From: an uncultured Flavobacteriales bacterium
Lineage (GTDB): Bacteria > Bacteroidota > Bacteroidia > Flavobacteriales > Crocinitomicaceae
Direction: 5' to 3'
Assembly: GCA_946479285.1 (NCBI GenBank)
Contig: CAMLFH010000020.1
Coordinates: 10,832 to 74,831, forward strand
DNA length: 64,000 nt
Position 1 is the stretch's first letter; every line of letters begins with the position of its first letter. Below the pieces are notes generated by a model that was not told the origin of the DNA, did no database searches, and saw only the letters and a program-made list of their open reading frames with translations. Below are positions 42,299 to 50,103 of the stretch, piece after piece. Position numbers and translations under genes: made by a program.

Positions 42299-44386
42299 GT
42301 GCGAAATCTGCTTTTATTTATTTTCTTAAGTGCTGCTTACTTTTCGATGAGTCAAAATCAATCAACCGCTTCGGATTCATTGAGAACCGCAGCTGATTCA
42401 CTCCGTGAAATCGAAGAAGTAACGGTTACAGGAAGCCGCTTGGCTCAATCCAAAAAGAACAGCGTTATTTCAGTTTCTACCATAGACCAAAAATTATTCA
42501 GAGCTATTTCTGCGTCTACTATTTCGGATGCATTAAAGTTTTCTCCGGGAATCCGCATGGAAACGAATTGTCAGACTTGTAACTATACGCAAGTCAGAAT
42601 GAATGGTTTGGGCGGTTCATATTCTCAAATTTTAATCAATGGAAGACCGTTATTTTCATCCTTAATGGGCTTGTATGGCCTGGAGCAGATTCCAACGAAT
42701 ATTGTTGACAGAATCGAGGTTGTGAACGGTGGTGGATCAGTTTTGTACGGTTCCAACGCCATTGCAGGAACAATCAACATTATCACCAAACATCCGGAAT
42801 ACAATTTCATCGAAGTTTCTGATAAAGTGTCACTAATTCCCAAAGGACCGGTGGAACAAGCGATTCAGTTAAATGGAGCTTTTGTCTCCAAATCTAAGAA
42901 AAGCGGCTTTCTTTTCTCCGGTATGAATAAAGTCCGTGATGGTTATGACCGCAACAATGACGGGTTTACAGAAATTCCGCGGGTAAACAGCTCTTTATTA
43001 GGGATTAACGCATTTCAGAACATAGGCAGATCGATTGAATTGCATGCAGATTTTTGGATCCTGCACGAACAGCGCCAGGGCGGGCAATTGTGGAATGGAG
43101 ATCCGCAGCAGGCAGAGCAAAGTGAATTCAGAAATCAGGTTACAAGCATCGGACAATTTTCCGGAATTTGGAAATCACGGAATAAAAAGTGGAACGTTCA
43201 GGCATATACCGGCTATCAAAAAACAAACAGAAATCATTATACAGGTCTCGATCATGCAGAAGCGTGGGGAAAAACCAATAACATCACGCTGCAGTCCGGT
43301 GTTCAATTTGGATTTACACAAAGATTCGGTACAAAAAGCAAATCTACACTCATAGGCGGTGTAGAACATTATTACGATGCGATCCGGGATGAGATCCGAG
43401 GCTATGATTATTCCATCGACCAGAACATTACACAGTTTGCCGGATTCCTGCAGGATCAGTTTGATTTGGGTGAGAAATGGTTATTTGTAGCCGGAGTTCG
43501 AACCACCAATCACTCCAAGGTTCAGAATTTGATTGTAACTCCTAGAGCGGCTCTTTTATTCAAAGCGAATGGGCAATGGCAGTTTCGGCTGTCTTACGGT
43601 AACGGATTTAAAGCTCCGCAGGTTTTTGAAACCGATATGCACATTGCCTTCGCGAACGGTGGAATTTCTCAGATCCGCGTAGATAAAGAGTTGAAAAGCG
43701 AAAAATCTCACGCCTATTCTGCCCAGGTAAATTGGAGCAGAAGAAGAAAGAAGATGCTTTATTCGTCGGAGTTAACGCTATTCCACACACAATTGCTGCA
43801 TTCCTTTGTTTTGAATGAAATTCCCAGTTCTGATCCGGATAAAACACTGTTGCTGCGAACAAATGGTTCCAATGCAGAAGTAAGCGGTTTGAGTGAATCG
43901 GTTCGTTTGCGCTGGGATAAGTATATACAGGTGGATTTGAATGTGACTTACCAGGAATCACGCTTTACGGAAGCACAGCAATGGTCGTTGGAAGTGGAAC
44001 CGGTGAAAGCTTTCCTAAGAACGCCAAATCTTTATGGTTCTTCAACTGTTTCTATCTTCCCGGAAGGCAGTTGGTCCGGATCTTTTAGTTGCGTGTACAC
44101 CGGAAGCATGCTGGTTCCTCATTTCGGAGGTGCACCGGAATTGGATCACGATGTGCTTCTGAAAACAAACTCCTTTTTTGATGTGGGAATCAGAGCAGAA
44201 CACGCCATTCATATTCATAAATTGGAGCAAACAGTACGTATTGGTCTCGGAATCCAGAATTTATTCGACAGCTACCAAAGTGATTTTGATACTTCCAAAT
44301 TCCGCGACAGTAATTTTGTGTACGGACCACCAAAGCCAAGAACTGTTTTCGTGGATTTAAAATGGGTGATAGGGGGAAAGCATTAA
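42299..44386 (+). CDS. TonB-dependent outer-membrane receptor
   Basis: 695 residues from the GTG at 42299. The signal peptide is MRNLLLFIFLSAAYFSMS|Q. A Ser/Asp-rich linker leads to the TonB-box-like EIEEVTVTGSR. The plug (about 45-160) contains NCQTCNYTQVRMNGLGG (a CxxC pair), LINGRPLFSSL and EVVNGGGSVLYGSNAIAGTINI. The 22-strand barrel runs to the C-terminus, which ends in an aromatic-rich strand (FVDLKWVIGG). There is no carboxypeptidase-like N-terminal domain. The substrate is unknown. A DtxR-like palindrome at the promoter suggests iron or another metal complex; that is inference. No partner SusD or ABC genes are adjacent. Confidence 0.92.
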   Translation: MRNLLLFIFLSAAYFSMSQNQSTASDSLRTAADSLREIEEVTVTGSRLAQSKKNSVISVSTIDQKLFRAISASTISDALKFSPGIRMETNCQTCNYTQVRMNGLGGSYSQILINGRPLFSSLMGLYGLEQIPTNIVDRIEVVNGGGSVLYGSNAIAGTINIITKHPEYNFIEVSDKVSLIPKGPVEQAIQLNGAFVSKSKKSGFLFSGMNKVRDGYDRNNDGFTEIPRVNSSLLGINAFQNIGRSIELHADFWILHEQRQGGQLWNGDPQQAEQSEFRNQVTSIGQFSGIWKSRNKKWNVQAYTGYQKTNRNHYTGLDHAEAWGKTNNITLQSGVQFGFTQRFGTKSKSTLIGGVEHYYDAIRDEIRGYDYSIDQNITQFAGFLQDQFDLGEKWLFVAGVRTTNHSKVQNLIVTPRAALLFKANGQWQFRLSYGNGFKAPQVFETDMHIAFANGGISQIRVDKELKSEKSHAYSAQVNWSRRRKKMLYSSELTLFHTQLLHSFVLNEIPSSDPDKTLLLRTNGSNAEVSGLSESVRLRWDKYIQVDLNVTYQESRFTEAQQWSLEVEPVKAFLRTPNLYGSSTVSIFPEGSWSGSFSCVYTGSMLVPHFGGAPELDHDVLLKTNSFFDVGIRAEHAIHIHKLEQTVRIGLGIQNLFDSYQSDFDTSKFRDSNFVYGPPKPRTVFVDLKWVIGGKH

Positions 44387-44391
44387 TTCAT

Positions 44392-44439
44392 GGTAGGCGC
44401 GCGATTCACAGTAGGTACGCGATTAATCGCGTGCCTACC
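44392..44439. repeat. GTAGG...CGCGATTAATCGCG palindrome (family D)
   Basis: GGTAGGCGCGCGATTCACA is followed by GTAGGTACGCGATTAATCGCGTGCCTACC, a nested palindrome between two convergent genes. It is related to the perfect palindrome at 50039-50072 and could serve both genes as a terminator. Confidence 0.75.
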
Positions 44440-44450
44440 ATATTTTCCCA

Positions 44451-46421
44451 TCAAATCCTGACCCCGATCACACAAACGTCATCCACCTGTTCCAATTCGC
44501 CTTTCCAGTTTTCAAAGGTGTTTTCCAGGTACTCTTTTTGTTCTTGCATTGGCCTGTTGTGAATAGCAAGAATGGAATCCTTGAATTGTTTGTATTTGAA
44601 TTTCTTCCCGTTCTGACCTCCGAATTGATCGGCATAGCCATCTGTAAACAGGTAAATCGTTGTTTTTGGTTCCAAAATAATGGAATGCGTGCTAAACGGC
44701 TTTTCCTCCGCGTACTTTCCAATCGGCTGCTTGTCGGGTTTCCATTCGGTAATTTCATTGCTTCCCGCCGGAACCAGCCACAACGGATTATTCGCTCCTG
44801 ACCAAAGTAATTCACGTGTTTTGACATTTAGACAACCCAAACTGATGTCCATTCCGTCTTTCACATTTTCTACACTTTTGTTGAAGGTCGAAATAACCAA
44901 TTCACGTGTTTTGTCAAGAATCTTTCCTGGTTCTACCAGGTTGAACTCCAAAACAGATCGGTTTAGTGCATTACAGCAGATTACACTTACCATAGCACCC
45001 GGCACGCCATGTCCTGTACAATCAGCTGCTGCAAAGAACAAGTATTCTTCCGGACCTGTTCCATTTACAACCGTATGCTGCTCAAGCCAGTAAAAATCCC
45101 CGGCAACAATATCTTTGGGTTTGTAAAGAATGAAACTTTCCGGTAAAGTTTGGTGCCAATAATCGACAGCCGGTAAAATAGCATCCTGCAGTCGTTTTGC
45201 ATAAGTGATGGAATCTAAGATCTCCCGGTTTTTGTATTCCAAACTGTCCTTTTGCTCTTCTACCAGGCTTTTTTGTTCCAGGATGATCTTATTTGCCTTG
45301 TTTTTTTGCTTTAATGAGCGGAAGAGTAAGAATCCGAGCCCAATGAAAACAACCATGCTTGCTGCGAAGAAGTATTTTTGAATCTTTTCACTTTCGAGTT
45401 GTTTGGTCTGATTTTCAAACTTGATCTGGTTCTTTTCAGTTTCGTATTTCTTGCTCAATTCTGAAAGTTGATGCGCATTTTCCAGGGAGAAGATAGAGTC
45501 TTTGATAGCAATGTATGTCTTTAAAACACCAAATGCCGCCAGATCATTTCCCATTGCATGATGCAGATTTGCCAAATGCATGTGGGTGGCCATGGTGTTC
45601 GCATTGTAAATATTGTTCGAATTTTTAATACTTGCTTCAAAAAGAGGAAGTGCTTTCGAATATTGTTTTTGAAAGTAATAAGCCAATCCTAAGTTGTCTG
45701 TCCAGGTAATTCCTTTGGAGGCGGTGCCTAGAATAGCAATAGCTTTCTCATAATATTCGATGGCTTTTTCGTAATTCTTCTGCTTCATGAAAATATTGGC
45801 ATAGTTCCCGTAAACGTTCGGATCAACAACACCCATCTGATTCATGACATCCATGGCTTTTTTGATGTAGACTGTTGCCGAGTCCAATTGATTTTTAAAC
45901 TCATAACAGATACTGAGGTTTTGATAAATGATCAATTGTCCCTGTGGGAAATTATTCTTGATGAATACTTTATTGGAAGCCTGGAATTTTTCAATAGCTT
46001 CATCATTGCGTTTCAAATCGCGGTAAAGGATCCCGATATTGGCTTCGCTTTTCGCGACTCCCATTTCATCAGGCACTTTTTTGTAGTAGCGGATCGAAAG
46101 CAGGTAGTTTTCAATCGATTTAGGGGTGTTTCCCGCTTCGTCCATCAGAATCCCCAGGTTTTTGTATGCCAAAGCAATTCCCGGATTGTATTTTAGTTTT
46201 TTAGCCAGTTTAACATTCCCCAGAAGTAATTTTTCCATGGGTTTTGGATGGGTATATTTGAACGACCAGGAAATATCATTTTGGAAGATGACTTTGTTGG
46301 TATCATCTTTCATTTTTGAACAAACTGTTAGGATCGAATCGAGTTGTTTGTCTGTTTGTGAGTAGGAAAATGGATGCAGTAGAATGAATAGTAGTGCAAG
46401 AACGAGTCCGTTTTGTTTCAT
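44451..46421 (-). CDS. TPR-containing SpoIIE-type serine phosphatase
   Basis: 656 residues. The order is: signal peptide (1-21), a periplasmic array of about six TPR repeats (about 60-320), a coiled coil, one transmembrane helix (about 350-368), a second coiled coil (about 370-415) and a cytosolic PP2C/SpoIIE phosphatase domain (about 435-656). Metal-binding motifs are present: VAGDFYW, AAADCTGHGVPGAMVS, KDGMDIS, LFTDGYADQ and the final DDVCVIGV. It probably senses a signal outside the inner membrane and dephosphorylates a partner, for example an anti-sigma-antagonist type protein. The partner is not in the window. Many Bacteroidota encode such TPR-SpoIIE proteins. Confidence 0.92.
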   Translation of the reverse strand: MKQNGLVLALLFILLHPFSYSQTDKQLDSILTVCSKMKDDTNKVIFQNDISWSFKYTHPKPMEKLLLGNVKLAKKLKYNPGIALAYKNLGILMDEAGNTPKSIENYLLSIRYYKKVPDEMGVAKSEANIGILYRDLKRNDEAIEKFQASNKVFIKNNFPQGQLIIYQNLSICYEFKNQLDSATVYIKKAMDVMNQMGVVDPNVYGNYANIFMKQKNYEKAIEYYEKAIAILGTASKGITWTDNLGLAYYFQKQYSKALPLFEASIKNSNNIYNANTMATHMHLANLHHAMGNDLAAFGVLKTYIAIKDSIFSLENAHQLSELSKKYETEKNQIKFENQTKQLESEKIQKYFFAASMVVFIGLGFLLFRSLKQKNKANKIILEQKSLVEEQKDSLEYKNREILDSITYAKRLQDAILPAVDYWHQTLPESFILYKPKDIVAGDFYWLEQHTVVNGTGPEEYLFFAAADCTGHGVPGAMVSVICCNALNRSVLEFNLVEPGKILDKTRELVISTFNKSVENVKDGMDISLGCLNVKTRELLWSGANNPLWLVPAGSNEITEWKPDKQPIGKYAEEKPFSTHSIILEPKTTIYLFTDGYADQFGGQNGKKFKYKQFKDSILAIHNRPMQEQKEYLENTFENWKGELEQVDDVCVIGVRI

Positions 46422-46560
46422 AAGTTTGGGTAGTGCTAAAAGTAATTCGAACTAAAATTAGTAAAAACCTTTTTTAATTGAGGCAATTTCCATTTTTGAG
46501 AGAAAGTTTTATAATATCGGTTTAAATGTGTGAGATTTTTTACTTTTAGAAATAAAAACA

Positions 46561-47109
46561 ATGATCTCCCGAATTATCCTTTTAGTGGTTCTTTTCCAAT
46601 CGTCTGCTCTATTTGCCCAGGTTTCTGATGAAGAAATGGAAAAGCTGAAAATCAAATGGCGTGTTGATTTGAGAGAAAAAGGCCACGAATTGGCTTTGAA
46701 GAGTTCCAATGAAGGAATGAGTGAGTTTTCGGATTCGATTCAGCGCCTGTTCCTGGAAGATACTTTTGTAGTGGAAAATTTGTACCACAACCAAGTCAAT
46801 AAAGACATCACCAATTTGGGAATGAATAAAGCGGCACTTGCGGGTGCTTCCGAATATGAAGCGTTGATTGCTAAATATTACCAGATTCTTTTGTCAAAAA
46901 TGAAACCGGACGACCAGGAATTACTTATTTCCTGGCACAATGAGTGGAAAATACTCCTGGAAAAAGAACGTGCTTTGATCGGCAAATTGATGCAGGAAGA
47001 ATACAGCGGCGGCGGAAGCATTCAGTCACTGACCTACACAAGCCGGCTGATGCGCTCTCAAAAAGACCATGCAGTCCAACTCATTGATTACCTCACACAT
47101 TTAATCTGA
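46561..47109 (+). CDS. Secreted LprI-like (DUF1311) protein
   Basis: 182 residues with a signal peptide (MISRIILLVVLFQSSALFA|Q). The C-terminal half (about 100-182) shows the LprI-type layout: KYYQILLSKMKPDDQELLISWHNEW split by conserved Trp, then LLEKERALIG, a GGGSI motif and RLMRSQKDHAVQLIDYL. Family members include periplasmic lysozyme inhibitors. The usual Cys residues are absent here. A lipase gene follows after 3 bp, so the two are probably co-transcribed. Confidence 0.65.
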   Translation: MISRIILLVVLFQSSALFAQVSDEEMEKLKIKWRVDLREKGHELALKSSNEGMSEFSDSIQRLFLEDTFVVENLYHNQVNKDITNLGMNKAALAGASEYEALIAKYYQILLSKMKPDDQELLISWHNEWKILLEKERALIGKLMQEEYSGGGSIQSLTYTSRLMRSQKDHAVQLIDYLTHLI

Positions 47110-47112
47110 TCC

Positions 47113-48195
47113 ATGAAAAATAGTTTGATTATCTTCTTTTTAGGATTCTTTTCTGCGTATTCACAAGCGCAATTGAAGCCGGGATACGATAAAAATGAAG
47201 CAGCCGAATTGCTGAAAGTGAATTTTCGTTTTGTAGATTCTTTGAGATGGGATTCATTACCCGGACCGGAGCGTTTTGAGTTCAAATACCGTTCTCCGGT
47301 ACTCGGTTTCGACAATAAATGGGATTATTGGGAAGATAAAGCAGGAGTAGGAGTGTTGTCTTTGCGTGGTACAACTAATAATCCTACAAGCTGGGGAGCG
47401 AATTTCTATGCCGGAATGGTTCCCGCAAAAGGATGGATTAAAACCAGTGAAAAAGACACTTTCTATTATGAATTATCCAAAGATCCGAAAGCATTGGTAC
47501 ATGTTGGCTGGACAACTTCACTGGGGTGTTTGTGGAAAGATATGGATTCACTGCTATTTGCAAAAATCGACCAGGGAAAGAAGGAGTTTTACATCACCGG
47601 GCACAGCCAGGGTGGAGCATTGGCTTATTTGCTGACAGCACATTTACTGATCATGCAGGAAAATGGAATCATCCCGTCGGATGTTCGTTTCAAAACGTAT
47701 TGCAGCGCAGCACCTAAACCAGGTAATTTGTATTTCGCTTATTACTATGAAAAAATGACCCAGAACGGCTGGGCTTACAATACCGTAAATGCTTTGGATT
47801 GGGTTCCGGAATCTCCGTTCTCTATTCAGACGGTGAATGATTTTGTGGCCATCAATCCTTTCCAGGACGCGAAGAAAGCCATCCGAAAACTGCCGTTCTT
47901 CCCGCAGCTGGTGGTGATGAGCATGTACAGGAAGATGGACCGCCCTTCCAAAAAAACGCAAAAAAGTTTTGAAAAGAACCTGGGGAAGAGAATAGGGAAA
48001 CTGCTGACCAGGAGCCTGAAAGGTTTCGAGCCGCCCGAACTGGTTCATTCATCGGCGTTTACACGCTGTGGGAATTACATTGTTTTGTACCCCGATGTGG
48101 ACTATTTTAAGAAGTATCCGCAGGATCCGAAAGCTAAATTCATGAACCATCAGCTGGAACCTTATTTGTTCATGATTGATAAGTTACCTGAATAA
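47113..48195 (+). CDS. Secreted class 3 lipase family protein
   Basis: 360 residues with a signal peptide (MKNSLIIFFLGFFSAYSQA|Q). It has an alpha/beta-hydrolase fold of the lipase_3 type. VLSLRGTTNN (oxyanion region) is near residue 80, the nucleophile elbow GHSQGG has Ser165, and YNTVNALDWVPESPF supplies the likely catalytic Asp. A C-terminal His (around 341 in FMNHQLEP) may complete the triad. It is a predicted periplasmic or secreted acylglycerol hydrolase. It is co-transcribed with the upstream LprI-like gene. Confidence 0.87.
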   Translation: MKNSLIIFFLGFFSAYSQAQLKPGYDKNEAAELLKVNFRFVDSLRWDSLPGPERFEFKYRSPVLGFDNKWDYWEDKAGVGVLSLRGTTNNPTSWGANFYAGMVPAKGWIKTSEKDTFYYELSKDPKALVHVGWTTSLGCLWKDMDSLLFAKIDQGKKEFYITGHSQGGALAYLLTAHLLIMQENGIIPSDVRFKTYCSAAPKPGNLYFAYYYEKMTQNGWAYNTVNALDWVPESPFSIQTVNDFVAINPFQDAKKAIRKLPFFPQLVVMSMYRKMDRPSKKTQKSFEKNLGKRIGKLLTRSLKGFEPPELVHSSAFTRCGNYIVLYPDVDYFKKYPQDPKAKFMNHQLEPYLFMIDKLPE

Positions 48196-48360
48196 TGCTA
48201 TATTTGGGTAACACTATTTTACGACTCGCTTGATGCTATTCACTTTACCGCTGAAACCTCATTTCTTTTAAAGAAGAACTATCCGTTTTTGTTGACCAAC
48301 GAAGGATCTGTCTTGTACGGATATATTTCGATGTGTGGTTTAGTTTCAGTTGAACTGTAA
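48196..48360 (+). pseudogene. Open coding-like remnant after the lipase gene
   Basis: In the same frame as the lipase, just after its TAA, 54 sense codons run to a TAA at 48358. The translation looks protein-like (DSLDAIHFTAETSFLLKKNY, then PFLLTNEGSVLYGYISM) but has no ATG or GTG start. A perfect TAnnTTTG lies inside it. It could be the decayed C-terminal part of another gene or simply leader sequence for the next gene. Confidence 0.25.
48199..48206 (+). promoter_or_regulatory. Promoter -7 element upstream of 48397 gene
   Basis: TATATTTG matches TAnnTTTG and begins 4 bases after the lipase stop. The leader to the ATG at 48397 would be unusually long, about 185 nt. Confidence 0.5.
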
Positions 48361-48396
48361 CGAGTAAAAATGAATTAGAAACGAATTAGAAAAATT

Positions 48397-48897
48397 ATGA
48401 AGAGTGTTCGATTTTCAGAGACTCAGAAATTCAGACAATGGTGGCTGTGGTTTCTTTTTGCAGGAATTAAAGGAGTAATGGGATTTTTCATTGTAACACA
48501 AGTGTTATTCGGAAAGCCTTTTGGAAGCAGCATAGTGGACAATGCCGCTTTGCTGATCGGTTTTTTATTTATGCTGATCCTCTCACTTCTGTTCTTTATT
48601 ATGAAATTGGAAACACGCATTTCAGATACCGGAATTGCGGTCCGGTTTTACCCAATCCAGTTAAAGTTCCGAAACTACAAATGGGAAGACCTGCAGGAAG
48701 TTTATATCCGGGAATATTCTCCAATAGGTGAATACGGCGGCTGGGGAATCCGTTACAGTTTTATAGGGAAGGGCAGAGCATTTAATGTTTCAGGAAGAAT
48801 GGGCTTACAGCTTGTTTTCAAAGACGGAAGAAAATTGCTGATCGGAACTTCTAAACCGGAAGATTTGATGCAGGTTTTGTCTATTTTGGGGCGCTGA
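48397..48897 (+). CDS. Two-helix membrane protein, DUF6141-like
   Basis: 166 residues. Two transmembrane helices (about 16-38 and 50-70) are followed by a cytosolic beta-rich domain like a bacterial PH domain (ETRISDTGIAVRFYPIQ, YKWEDLQEVYIREY, LQLVFKDGRKLLIGT). The N-terminus with FSETQKFRQWWLW resembles a small family I believe is DUF6141. The function is unknown. Confidence 0.7.
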   Translation: MKSVRFSETQKFRQWWLWFLFAGIKGVMGFFIVTQVLFGKPFGSSIVDNAALLIGFLFMLILSLLFFIMKLETRISDTGIAVRFYPIQLKFRNYKWEDLQEVYIREYSPIGEYGGWGIRYSFIGKGRAFNVSGRMGLQLVFKDGRKLLIGTSKPEDLMQVLSILGR

Positions 48898-48957
48898 TTT
48901 CATGTTTTTACCCGGGTTTTGTGTACATTCAAATAATTAAACATATAAACCGAAAAC

Positions 48958-49314
48958 ATGCGTTCTTCCTTATTGCCTGAAATATTCTTCGATGAATCAT
49001 TGGATTCTTCAGAAATGGAATTATTCCAAAATCAGTATTTGCGGGCGATTCTTAAATATCAAAACGAACATTTAAACCTGCTTGTTTTGGATTGTTGTAA
49101 ACAAATGAATCCGAATCTGTCAAATCTGACAGAAATGGTGCGAAAACGATTTATCAGACAAACGATTCAAAACAATCAGGCTTTGCGAAATCAATGTATT
49201 GGTTTGATTGTGAGCTTTTTGGAGTTAAACCAATTTTCCTGGTATTTAGATCACAAATCAGATTGCAATAAACGAATTCTCCAACTGGTTGAAAAACGTG
49301 TTCTCGGAGATTAA
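48958..49314 (+). CDS. Hypothetical protein
   Basis: 118 residues, mostly alpha-helical, without signal peptide or membrane helix. It has three scattered Cys and ends KRVLGD. No family is recognised. Codon use resembles its neighbours and the frame is intact. It lies 60 bp after the DUF6141-like gene and converges on the SanA-like gene 7 bp downstream. Confidence 0.6.
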   Translation: MRSSLLPEIFFDESLDSSEMELFQNQYLRAILKYQNEHLNLLVLDCCKQMNPNLSNLTEMVRKRFIRQTIQNNQALRNQCIGLIVSFLELNQFSWYLDHKSDCNKRILQLVEKRVLGD

Positions 49315-49321
49315 ACCGCGG

Positions 49322-49975
49322 TTAATTGATTTCAACCGTTTCTCCCAAAAACTTGGAGTCAATTCCAAAAACAATATCCCAAAAGACTTTCATGCGGGCA
49401 AAGCGTTCGCGGACTTTGGTTTTAAAACCACCCATTTTGGCAACGTCCCGGGCGTTATATCCATAAACAGTCATCCCGAAATGTTCTCCCAAATAGATTG
49501 CGCGTTCGTTGTGAAAACGCTGTGAGACCACAATCACTTCTTTCTGACCGAATACTTTCAGGGCGCGTTCCATGGAATCCAGGGTTCTGAAACCTGCATA
49601 ATCAAGGAAAATATGGCTCGAAGGAATTCCTGCGGCTACCAGTGCGTTTTTCATGTCGGTCGGTTCGTCGTAAGTGGTGATGCTATTGTCGCCGCTTACC
49701 AGGATGAATTCCACTTTTCCGGCCCGGTATAATTCAACTGCTGCCTTTATCCGGTAAGAAAAGTAAAGGTTGTCATTCCCGTGTTTGTTCGTCCGGGAAG
49801 TTCCCAGTACAAGCGCAACTTTTACTGTCGGGCACTCACTCACCCGGTCAAAGATCTTTCCTTCCGCATTGGATTCGATGGCCCAATTGGCACCGAAAAA
49901 CCAGAAAAGCCCGAAAAGGAAACAAATTGAAAGTGTTCGTTTAATGATTTTCGCCCAGTTGCGTTTGCGTTTCAT
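49322..49975 (-). CDS. SanA/YdcF (DUF218) family protein
   Basis: 217 residues. One N-terminal transmembrane helix (about 12-31) precedes a DUF218 domain with ALVLGTSRTNKHG (about 54-66), YSYRIKAAVELYRAGK-like helix, ILVSGDNS, EPTDMKNALVAAGIP and VVSQRFHNERA. SanA-type proteins influence envelope barrier function; the chemistry is not settled. It carries its own TAnnTTTG promoter and lies downstream of the clpB 3' palindrome. Confidence 0.88.
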   Translation of the reverse strand: MKRKRNWAKIIKRTLSICFLFGLFWFFGANWAIESNAEGKIFDRVSECPTVKVALVLGTSRTNKHGNDNLYFSYRIKAAVELYRAGKVEFILVSGDNSITTYDEPTDMKNALVAAGIPSSHIFLDYAGFRTLDSMERALKVFGQKEVIVVSQRFHNERAIYLGEHFGMTVYGYNARDVAKMGGFKTKVRERFARMKVFWDIVFGIDSKFLGETVEIN

Positions 49976-49992
49976 GCTGTCAGATTGTGGGA

Positions 49993-50000
49993 CAAAAATA
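49993..50000 (-). promoter_or_regulatory. Promoter -7 element for SanA-like gene
   Basis: TATTTTTG on the minus strand matches TAnnTTTG, 17 bp before the ATG at 49975. Confidence 0.6.
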
Positions 50001-50038
50001 GTTGATTCCTATAAATAGTGAGGCAAAACACCAAAATG

Positions 50039-50072
50039 ACAGTAGGCGCGCGATTAATCGCGCGCCTACTGT
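50039..50072. repeat. Perfect 34-bp palindrome (family D)
   Basis: Two 17-base arms, each reading ACAGTAGGCGCGCGATT, meet without a spacer. It sits 31 bp beyond the clpB stop, between clpB and the SanA-like gene. Confidence 0.95.
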
Positions 50073-50103
50073 ACACCTAAAACTAAACTACTCTATGAAA
50101 AAA

